From an uncultured Prevotellaceae bacterium (lineage in GTDB: Bacteria > Bacteroidota > Bacteroidia > Bacteroidales > Bacteroidaceae), in contig CACZBS010000002.1 in assembly GCA_902779455.1 (NCBI GenBank), positions 186,001-250,000 of the forward strand: DNA of 64,000 bases. The letters are read 5' to 3'. The notes below the pieces were generated by a model. The model was not told the origin of the DNA and ran no database searches. It was given only the letters and a program-made list of their open reading frames with translations. The translations under genes and the position numbers were made by a program. Each line of letters starts with the position of its first letter. Position 1 is the stretch's first letter. Shown in pieces: positions 9,612 through 16,096 of the stretch.

Positions 9612-10817
9612 TCAGAACGGCATCTTCTCATAGCCCGCCAGACTGACGAGTCCGTTCTGCTCAGTCATCGTGAAGCCGATCTGGCTCTTGATGAAACTCG
9701 AGGCAGTGCTGCGACTGATGTCAGCCCGCTTCTGAAGCTCCTTGCGGAGGTCGGGCTTCGCCATGCAGCCGCCGTGCTCCTTGATGATGTCGGAGGCATG
9801 CTTCAGTCGCTCGGCACGACGCTCGTCGTAGATCTCCTTCAGGCGGGCCGACGCATCCTGAAGATGCTGCTCATTGCGCAGCTGGAGCAGCTCGTCGGCA
9901 GGCTGCAGATGGCCCTCGGCATCGAACGTGATGGCCCACTGAGGCATGGCGCCGTGGCGGGCGTCGGAGGTGGTGACGACGATGACGTCCTTCTGCTTCT
10001 GACACTGCAGCACGGTGCCGGACTTCTGAGCCAGGACGGTGCCCAGGTGGCCGCGCATGTTCTGGTCGTCGATCGCCTTGTTCTCGTGGAGCACGTTGAC
10101 GATGGCACATTCAAACTCGTCGCACATGACGAGCAGGTCGTGGACCAGCTGGCGCGAGGCCACCTCGTCGTTGAACGAGTCGACATAGTCGACCAGTCCG
10201 TCGATGACGACCACCTGCGGGCGCACCATGTCGATGATCTCGCGCGTGTCGGCCACGAGCGTGTCGTAGCTCAGGCGGCGCAGCGTGAAGAGCCACAGGC
10301 GGTCGTCGAGCGTCGCATCGCTAACGCCCGACATGAGCTTCACCTCGTCGAGCACCAGGCGCACGTCGGCTGCCTGCTGCTCCGTGTCGAGGAAGAGCAC
10401 GCGCGGCGACTTCAGCAGCGACTGGACGCGCCCCTGCTCACCGCCGAGCAAGGCTGCCGCACACCACTTCAGCATGGCGCTCTTGCCGCTCTTCTGCTTG
10501 CCTTTGACGGCGTGGATGTCCTTCAGGGCGAAGAAGCCGACGCCGTCGACGGCGAGCGTGAACTGCTCGGGCTCCACCACCGTGTCGCTCTTGATGCGCA
10601 GCGCCTCGAGCTGCTCACGGCGCTCCCGCCGCTTCTGCTCCTCCTCGGTGGGCTGGCTGAGCGTCTGGGCCACGATGGCCTCCGCCGTCTGAATGTTCAT
10701 CACCGTCTCCTTGTTCATCACTGGTTGTGTGTTCATCACTGGCATTTCCTTCGGGGCTTCCGACGATGGAATCGGCTGCCCTGCTTTCATCTTGCTGTTC
10801 ACGTCCTTAGAGTTCAT
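9612..10817 (-). CDS. RecA/RepA-like AAA ATPase of a mobile element
   Basis: 401 residues. The N-terminus is low complexity with repeated VMN units (about 27-40). The P-loop is GKQKSGKS at about 106-113, with FLDTEQQAADV after it and Walker B VVVIDGLVD near 202-210, then NVLHENKA and QKSGTVLQCQK. This is the RecA-fold pattern of RepA-type replicative helicases and related ATPases of plasmids and prophages. A C-terminal winged-helix-like part (about 345-395, ISRSTASSFIKSQIG) may bind DNA. It precedes the primase-like gene. Iteron-like repeats lie upstream. Whether it still replicates anything cannot be told from the window. Confidence 0.75.
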   Translation of the reverse strand: MNSKDVNSKMKAGQPIPSSEAPKEMPVMNTQPVMNKETVMNIQTAEAIVAQTLSQPTEEEQKRRERREQLEALRIKSDTVVEPEQFTLAVDGVGFFALKDIHAVKGKQKSGKSAMLKWCAAALLGGEQGRVQSLLKSPRVLFLDTEQQAADVRLVLDEVKLMSGVSDATLDDRLWLFTLRRLSYDTLVADTREIIDMVRPQVVVIDGLVDYVDSFNDEVASRQLVHDLLVMCDEFECAIVNVLHENKAIDDQNMRGHLGTVLAQKSGTVLQCQKQKDVIVVTTSDARHGAMPQWAITFDAEGHLQPADELLQLRNEQHLQDASARLKEIYDERRAERLKHASDIIKEHGGCMAKPDLRKELQKRADISRSTASSFIKSQIGFTMTEQNGLVSLAGYEKMPF

Positions 10818-10939
10818 GACTCAAACTTGACCGTTAAAGGGTGAACATCCTTTAGCGTTTCCCGCTCAGTGTGAAGGATGCTTACACACCTTGCGGGCGG
10901 AAACCACGCTGGGGTTTGCTCCCGATGATTAATCGGCTG

Positions 10940-10947
10940 CAAAGGTA
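10940..10947 (-). promoter_or_regulatory. -7 element of a Bacteroidetes promoter before the ATPase gene
   Basis: TACCTTTG followed by CAG on the minus strand, about 120 bp before the ATPase ATG. No good -33 element is visible 19-20 bp upstream, so activity may depend on a regulator. Confidence 0.5.
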
Positions 10948-10978
10948 ATACACGAAATCGGGATTGCAGCCGCCCAAC

Positions 10979-11027
10979 GGGCGAGACATAGGGCGAGACA
11001 TAGGGCGAGATTACAGGCGAGATTGCA
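10979..11027. repeat. Four iteron-like 12-13 bp direct repeats
   Basis: GGGCGAGACATA occurs twice in a row (10979-10990, 10991-11002), followed by GGGCGAGATTACA (11003-11015) and GGCGAGATTGCA (11016-11027). Directly repeated short units upstream of a replication ATPase gene resemble iterons or operator repeats. The 10818-11153 interval otherwise holds the promoter element and the inverted repeat but no gene that can be supported. Confidence 0.7.
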
Positions 11028-11064
11028 GGCTGCATCTTTTTGGAGCCCTATACGTACAAATACA

Positions 11065-11121
11065 GGATCAGTCTCAAATGACAGTTGCAAATCATGCGCA
11101 GCTGTCATTTGAGACTGATCC
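11065..11121. repeat. Perfect inverted repeat, 20-bp arms and 17-bp loop
   Basis: The arm GGATCAGTCTCAAATGACAG (11065-11084) is exactly mirrored at 11102-11121. It lies 33 bp behind the lipoprotein stop codon. No T-run follows in either direction, so it is not a standard intrinsic terminator; it may be a miniature inverted-repeat element or the joined ends of one. Confidence 0.9.
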
Positions 11122-11153
11122 CCAAAAAACGGAAATGTACTAAGGAAACGGCC

Positions 11154-11387
11154 CTACATAGCCTCTTCGGGCGATGCTGCCTCCTGGGCAGACGCATCCG
11201 CGGCTTCAGCCGGCATGTCGCTGACCTTCGCACCGAGTGAATCGACGACCTCAGCGTCGTCGAGATAGTGCAGTTCGGACTGTGGCGGCGCATAGCAGGC
11301 CACGAGCATCAGCGGCGAGGCGAAGCCGAGGGCATAGAGCAGGCCCGTCAGCAAGCGGCTCTGGAATGAACGGAACCTCTTACTCAT
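11154..11387 (-). CDS. Small lipoprotein of unknown function
   Basis: 77 residues. A basic start (MSKRFRSFQSR) is followed by a hydrophobic stretch LLTGLLYALGFASPLMLVAC with a plausible lipobox (LVAC) at about residues 28-31. The mature part is short and acidic (ELHYLDDAEVVDSLGAKV, then Ala/Glu-rich). It lies 11 bp after nadC and seems to be the last gene of that unit. The N-terminal pattern (LLxxLLxxLGF, then Cys-Tyr-Ala-Pro) recalls small lipoproteins of the Bacteroidetes radical-SAM/lipoprotein peptide system, but no radical SAM maturase is adjacent. No function is assigned. Confidence 0.6.
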   Translation of the reverse strand: MSKRFRSFQSRLLTGLLYALGFASPLMLVACYAPPQSELHYLDDAEVVDSLGAKVSDMPAEAADASAQEAASPEEAM

Positions 11388-11398
11388 ATTTCTCTTTG

Positions 11399-12250
11399 TC
11401 AGAAGGTTGCCTTGAACGACATGTCGAGGCCCTTGACGCTGTGGGTCAGCGCTCCGACGGACACGTAGTCGACGCCCTGCTCGGCATACTGGCGGATGGT
11501 GTCGAAGGTGATGCCTCCAGACGACTCCGTCTCGTAGCGGTGGTCGATGAGTCGGACAGCCTTGCCGGTGTCCTCAACGGTGAAGTTGTCGAGCATGATG
11601 CGGTCGACGCCGCCGTGGTCGAGCACCTGCTGGAGCTCGTCGAAGGAGCGCACCTCGATCTCGATCTTCAGGTGGAGCCCTTTCTCCTCGAGATAGCGGT
11701 GGCAGCGGTCGATGGCATTGGTGATGCCTCCGGCAAAGTCGACGTGGTTGTCCTTGAGCAGGATCATGTCGAAGAGTCCGATGCGGTGGTTGCATCCGCC
11801 GCCGATCTTGACGGCCTGCTTCTCGAGCATGCGCATGCCCGGGGTGGTCTTACGTGTGTCGAGCACGCGGGTGCCCGTGCCTTCGAGCAGCTTGACGTAG
11901 CGGTTGGTCATGGTGGCGATGCCGCTCATGCGCTGCATGATGTTGAGCATGAGGCGCTCCGTCTGGAGGAGCGAGCGCACGCGCCCCGTGACGATCATGG
12001 CCACGTCGCCCTTCTTGACGGGCGTGCCGTCGCCCATGAGCACCTCGACCTGCAGGTCGGGGTCGAATCTGCGGAACACCTCCTTAGCCACCTCGACGCC
12101 GGCCAGGATGCCGTCCTCCTTGATGAGCAGGCGCGAGCGGCCCATGGCGTCCTCGGGAATGCAGCAGAGGGTGGTATGGTCGCCGTCGCCGATGTCCTCG
12201 GCGAACGACAGGTCGATGAGTCGGTCGACCAGTTCTTCTACACTAAGCAT
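11399..12250 (-). CDS. nadC: Nicotinate-nucleotide pyrophosphorylase (carboxylating)
   Basis: 283 residues, the normal length. Recognisable motifs are AEDIGDGDHTTL near the N-terminus, RLMLNIMQRMSGIAT, DTRKTTPGMRMLEKQAVKIGGGCNHR (substrate-binding Arg/Lys/His cluster) and IEIEVRSFDEL with IMLDNF. The enzyme converts quinolinate and phosphoribosyl pyrophosphate to nicotinate mononucleotide, CO2 and pyrophosphate in NAD synthesis. nadA and nadB are not in the window. The gene ends 11 bp before the small lipoprotein. Confidence 0.96.
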   Translation of the reverse strand: MLSVEELVDRLIDLSFAEDIGDGDHTTLCCIPEDAMGRSRLLIKEDGILAGVEVAKEVFRRFDPDLQVEVLMGDGTPVKKGDVAMIVTGRVRSLLQTERLMLNIMQRMSGIATMTNRYVKLLEGTGTRVLDTRKTTPGMRMLEKQAVKIGGGCNHRIGLFDMILLKDNHVDFAGGITNAIDRCHRYLEEKGLHLKIEIEVRSFDELQQVLDHGGVDRIMLDNFTVEDTGKAVRLIDHRYETESSGGITFDTIRQYAEQGVDYVSVGALTHSVKGLDMSFKATF

Positions 12251-12292
12251 GTTTCTTTAATAAATAATGTATAAAGTACGATGTACAATCTG

Positions 12293-12793
12293 TTACTCGA
12301 AGTAGATGCCCAGTCCGATGCGGATGCCGAAGCCGCTGTAGTCGCTGTGGTTCTTGAGGCTCTGGTTGTAGTAGACCTCAGGCTCGAGCGTGACGGTGCG
12401 GTTGAGGAAGAAGGCATAGCCGAGCTGCACGGTGGGCAGGAGGTCGTCGTAGCTGTGATGATGCACGTAGTTGGCTCCGGCACCGAGATAGAGTCCGTTC
12501 TGCTCGATGTAGTAGCGCAGTCCGGCTCCGAGGCTGAAGTCGTTGTAGCCGTGCTGACGATAGTCGTAGCCGATATTGCCGGTGACCATCCAGTTGTCCT
12601 CAAAGAGATAGCCACCCTTGACCTGGCCGCCGAAGTTCCACTTCTCGCAGCCCGTATAGGACAGTCCGAGATTGGAGAAGCTGGCGCCGACATACACTTT
12701 GTCCTGGCCGAACGGCGGACGATCCTTCACTTGGGCAGCCACGGTCAGCGACATGACGAGTCCGCAGACGAGGAGCATGATTGATTTCTTCAT
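12293..12793 (-). CDS. Outer-membrane beta-barrel protein
   Basis: 166 residues from the ATG at 12793 (MKKSIMLLVCGLVMSLTVAAQ), which gives a clean signal peptide; the frame is open upstream into the cstA end but that start has no signal sequence. The mature protein alternates aromatic and polar residues in beta strands (KVYVGASFSNLGLSYTG, GLYLGAGANYVHHHSY, GFGIRIGLGIYFE) and ends in an aromatic-rich strand, typical of small 8-strand outer-membrane barrels. Ligand unknown. Confidence 0.8.
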   Translation of the reverse strand: MKKSIMLLVCGLVMSLTVAAQVKDRPPFGQDKVYVGASFSNLGLSYTGCEKWNFGGQVKGGYLFEDNWMVTGNIGYDYRQHGYNDFSLGAGLRYYIEQNGLYLGAGANYVHHHSYDDLLPTVQLGYAFFLNRTVTLEPEVYYNQSLKNHSDYSGFGIRIGLGIYFE

Positions 12794-12815
12794 AATTGAT
12801 TGATGATTAAGGGGG

Positions 12816-14282
12816 TTATTGATTATTGTTAATGTTCTTTCTATACCACACGACGAACCAGCAGAAGGCCACCACGGTGGCGAGTCCGCCAATGGTGTAG
12901 GAGATGGTCTCGGGCAGTCCGAAGGCGATGTGCGACACGCAGAGGAACGAGGCGCAGACGCTGGTCATGAACAGGGCCGGGATGAGCGTGATGAGATAGG
13001 GCTTGCGGCGCTGTGCGAGATAGACGGTGGCGGCCCATAGCATGATGACCGAGAGGGTCTGGTTGCTCCATCCGAAGTATTGCCAGATGGTGTTGAAGCC
13101 GTTGGGATTCTCGACCTGCCAGAAGAGCAGGGCCATCGAGGCGGCGAAGAGGGGCAGGCCGATGAGCAGGCGCTTGGCGATGGGCTTCTGGCTGACGCCG
13201 AAGGCCTCGGCAATGATGAGTCGGGCGGAGCGGAAGGCGGTGTCGCCGCTGGTGATGGGGGCTGCCACGACGCCGAGCACGGCGAGCACGCCGCCGACGA
13301 TGCCGAGCCAGTGGTTGCACATGATGTTGACCACGGCCGGAGCCGACGTATGGAAGCCGTTGTTGCCGACGGCCTCGATGATCTCGTAGCCGGGGGCGGG
13401 ATTGCCATAGAAGAAATACATCGAGACGGTGCACCAGACGAGGGCGACGATGCCTTCGGTGATCATCGAGCCATAGAAGACGGGGCGCCCCATGCGCTCC
13501 GACTTGAGGCAGCGGGCCATCAGGGGGCTCTGGGTGGCGTGGAAGCCACTGAGCGCACCACAGGCAATGGTGATGAACAGACAGGGATAGATCTGGTCGG
13601 TGAAGCCTTCGGGATCAGTCTCCATGCCCATGTTGCCGATATTGGTCCACAGCTCGGGCAGCTCGGGCCAGGCGATGATCAGGGCACCCATCAGTCCGGC
13701 TGCCATGAAGAGCAGCGAGAAGGCAAAGAGGGGATAGAAGCGCCCGATGATCTTGTCGATGGGCAGCATCGTCGCCAGCACGTAGTAGCAGAAGATGATG
13801 ATGACCCACATGAAGGTGCCGCCGCCGAAGCCATGCAGGATCTCGGCAGGACTGTAGACGAAGACCGTGCCGACCATGAGCAGCAGCACGACGCTGAAGA
13901 CGAGCATCAGCCGCCGGGCACCGTTGCCCATGTACTGGCCGACGATTTCAGGACAGCTGGCGCCGTCATGGCGCATCGAGAGCATGCCGACGAGATAGTC
14001 GTGGACGGCCCCCGCGAAGATGCACCCGAAGACAATCCAGAGGTAGGCCGAGGGGCCGAACTTGGCACCCATGATGGCTCCGAAGATGGGGCCCGTGCCG
14101 GCAATGTTGAGAAACTGGATCATGAAGACCTTCCATGACGGCAGGGCTATATAGTCGACGCCATCGGCCTTCGCGACGGCTGGTGTCACACGGTCGTCAG
14201 GTCCGAACACACGCTCCACGAACCGACCGTAGAGCAGATAACCAAGAAAGAGAGCCACGAGGCTCAGACAAAACGTAATCAT
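12816..14282 (-). CDS. cstA: Carbon starvation protein CstA family transporter
   Basis: 488 residues, shorter than the about 700 residues of E. coli CstA, like other short Bacteroidetes forms. It begins MITFCLSLVALFLGYLLYGRFVERVFG and carries the family stretches FLNIAGTGPIFGAIMGA, GAVHDYLVGMLSMRHDG and SGDTAFRSARLIIAE, with about 13 hydrophobic segments. The family imports pyruvate and has been connected with peptide uptake during carbon starvation. A -7 element on the minus strand (TACTTTTG, 14324-14317) lies about 35 bp before the ATG. The outer-membrane protein gene follows after 22 bp. Confidence 0.92.
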   Translation of the reverse strand: MITFCLSLVALFLGYLLYGRFVERVFGPDDRVTPAVAKADGVDYIALPSWKVFMIQFLNIAGTGPIFGAIMGAKFGPSAYLWIVFGCIFAGAVHDYLVGMLSMRHDGASCPEIVGQYMGNGARRLMLVFSVVLLLMVGTVFVYSPAEILHGFGGGTFMWVIIIFCYYVLATMLPIDKIIGRFYPLFAFSLLFMAAGLMGALIIAWPELPELWTNIGNMGMETDPEGFTDQIYPCLFITIACGALSGFHATQSPLMARCLKSERMGRPVFYGSMITEGIVALVWCTVSMYFFYGNPAPGYEIIEAVGNNGFHTSAPAVVNIMCNHWLGIVGGVLAVLGVVAAPITSGDTAFRSARLIIAEAFGVSQKPIAKRLLIGLPLFAASMALLFWQVENPNGFNTIWQYFGWSNQTLSVIMLWAATVYLAQRRKPYLITLIPALFMTSVCASFLCVSHIAFGLPETISYTIGGLATVVAFCWFVVWYRKNINNNQ

Positions 14283-14316
14283 GGTTGTTTTTTCTCTTTT
14301 CGTTCTATTCGATGTG

Positions 14317-14324
14317 CAAAAGTA
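14317..14324 (-). promoter_or_regulatory. -7 element of the cstA promoter
   Basis: TACTTTTG followed by CAC on the minus strand. It faces the plus-strand promoter at 14334-14364, so the two divergent units share about 100 bp. Confidence 0.55.
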
Positions 14325-14333
14325 ACGTTTTTA

Positions 14334-14364
14334 TTTGAAATATGAAAAAAAAAACTTAACTTTG
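14334..14364 (+). promoter_or_regulatory. Bacteroidetes-type promoter of the family-10-like hydrolase
   Basis: TTTG at 14334-14337, 19 bp, then TAACTTTG at 14357-14364, a full match to the Bacteroidetes consensus. It overlaps an apparent TTG-started N-terminal extension of the next gene and thereby rules that start out. Confidence 0.85.
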
Positions 14365-14385
14365 CACTTTAAAAAAAGAAAAAAG

Positions 14386-16014
14386 ATGAAATACACCTTC
14401 GTATGGCTGCTTTTGCTGAGCATTTTCCTCCCCATGGCAGCCCAATCTCCCAAATATGAGGTGAGGGCTGTCTGGCTCACCACCATCGGCGGCATCGACT
14501 GGCCACGCTCGACCAAGGCCGACGAACAGAAGCAGGAACTGACGGCGACGCTCGACCGGCTGCAGCAGGCCGGCGTCAACACAGTGATGATCCAGGCCCG
14601 CGTCAGGGCCACGACCATCTATCCCTCGTCTTTGGAGCCATGGGATGTCTGCATGACGGGACAGGCCGGACGGTCGCCAGGCTACGATGCGCTCCAGCTC
14701 GTCGTCGACGAGTGTCACCGCCGCGGCATGGAGTGCCATGCGTGGGTGGTGACCATCCCTGTCGGCAAATGGAACAAGCTGGGCTGCCAGCAGTTGCGCA
14801 AGAAGTATCCGAAGCTGATCCGCCACATCGGCGAGGAGGGCTATATGGACCCGGAGCAGCCGCAGACGGGCGACTACCTGGCTGAGATATGCCGCGAGAT
14901 CGTCACGCGCTACGACGTCGACGGCATCCACCTCGACTATATCCGCTATCCTGAGACGTGGCCAAAGGGTCGCCGCACCACGCCGGCCGCCCAACGGCGC
15001 AGCTATATCACCAGCATCGTGCGCAAGATCCATGAGGCCGTCAAGGCCGAGAAGCCCTGGGTGAAGCTGTCGTGCTCGCCCATCGGTAAGCACGACGACC
15101 TGACGCGCTATAAGTCAGGCGGATGGAACGCCCGTTCGGCCGTCAGCCAGGATGCCCAGCTGTGGCTGCGCGAGGGACTGATGGACGCGCTGTTCCCCAT
15201 GATGTATTTTCAGGGCAACAACTTCTTCCCCTTTGCCATCGACTGGCAGGAGCAGGCGGCAGGCCGCATCGTCTGCCCCGGACTGGGCATCTACTTCCTC
15301 GACCCGCGTGAGGGCAAGTGGACGCTGCCCGTCGTGGAGCGCGAGATGCACGTGCTGCGCCAGCTGGGACTGGGGCATGCCTACTTCCGGTCGAAGTTCC
15401 TGACTGACAACGTGAAGGGCGTCTACGACTTTGCCGCCCGCTTCGACGAGGTGCCGGCGCTGGTGCCGCCCATGACGTGGGCCACCGACGACGTGCCTGC
15501 AGCCCCCCGCCAGCTGAGTCTTGACGAGACACGGCTCAGCTGGGACGCCGTGGAGGACGGCAGCGGCGCACCTTATATGTTATATAATGTATATGGCTCG
15601 CTGACCTACCCCGTCGACACCGACGACCCGCACAACCTGATGGCCTGGCGGCTGACGTCGACGTCGCTCAACGTGCTGCCCGACCGCTACTATGCCGTGA
15701 GGGCCATGAACCGCTACGGCCGCGAGGGCGAAGCCGTGCAGATGGGCTCAGGCTCCGAGCCGCGCCATAAGCCGGTCAGCGGCAAGCAGCTCTATCGCGT
15801 GGGCAACGGCCAGCTGCGGCTGCCGCGCCCCTCGACGCTCGATGCCGCCTACATCGTCGTCGAGGACATGCAGGGACGCCAGGTCTGTGTGCTGCCCTGG
15901 ACCCCGGCCATCGACCTCTCCGCCCTACCCGACGGCTTCTATCAGCTGCGGTCCATCGGCCGCAAGGGACGCAACCACCGGATGGGATTCCTCTATAAGC
16001 GACAGGAAAATTGA
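14386..16014 (+). CDS. Secreted family-10-like glycosyl hydrolase (DUF187/GHL10)
   Basis: 542 residues from the ATG at 14386, chosen because the frame upstream contains the promoter and because MKYTFVWLLLLSIFLPMAAQ is a signal peptide. The catalytic-like TIM barrel follows with EVRAVWLTTIGGIDWPRS, AGVNTVMIQARVRATTIYPS, GMECHAWVV and DVDGIHLDYIRYPE, the hallmarks of GHL10 (PF02638-type) proteins, some of which act on peptidoglycan-derived or other glycans. A fibronectin-like part covers about 360-440. The last 80 residues (DMQGRQVCVLPW, IDLSALPDGFYQL, then a basic tail) resemble a type-A C-terminal sorting domain of the type IX secretion system. Substrate unknown. Confidence 0.85.
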   Translation: MKYTFVWLLLLSIFLPMAAQSPKYEVRAVWLTTIGGIDWPRSTKADEQKQELTATLDRLQQAGVNTVMIQARVRATTIYPSSLEPWDVCMTGQAGRSPGYDALQLVVDECHRRGMECHAWVVTIPVGKWNKLGCQQLRKKYPKLIRHIGEEGYMDPEQPQTGDYLAEICREIVTRYDVDGIHLDYIRYPETWPKGRRTTPAAQRRSYITSIVRKIHEAVKAEKPWVKLSCSPIGKHDDLTRYKSGGWNARSAVSQDAQLWLREGLMDALFPMMYFQGNNFFPFAIDWQEQAAGRIVCPGLGIYFLDPREGKWTLPVVEREMHVLRQLGLGHAYFRSKFLTDNVKGVYDFAARFDEVPALVPPMTWATDDVPAAPRQLSLDETRLSWDAVEDGSGAPYMLYNVYGSLTYPVDTDDPHNLMAWRLTSTSLNVLPDRYYAVRAMNRYGREGEAVQMGSGSEPRHKPVSGKQLYRVGNGQLRLPRPSTLDAAYIVVEDMQGRQVCVLPWTPAIDLSALPDGFYQLRSIGRKGRNHRMGFLYKRQEN

Positions 16015-16096
16015 GGCCCGTATGGAAAAATTATTGGCTTTTCCGCTCTTTATTCGGCAAAAATGACTAATTTTGTAAGCGAATTGTTACAGGATT

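Noticed and set aside
10814-11035. 73-codon open frame on the minus strand upstream of the ATPase gene
   Set aside because: It runs across the promoter element and the iteron-like repeats, whose direct repetition alone explains its ISPYVSPYVSPV texture, and it overlaps the ATPase start.
11065-11121. Intrinsic terminator of the nadC-lipoprotein unit
   Set aside because: The stem is perfect but no T-run follows in either direction, and a 17-nt loop is unusual for a terminator.
14335-14385. TTG start extending the family-10-like hydrolase
   Set aside because: This stretch holds a full promoter and the later ATG gives a proper signal peptide.
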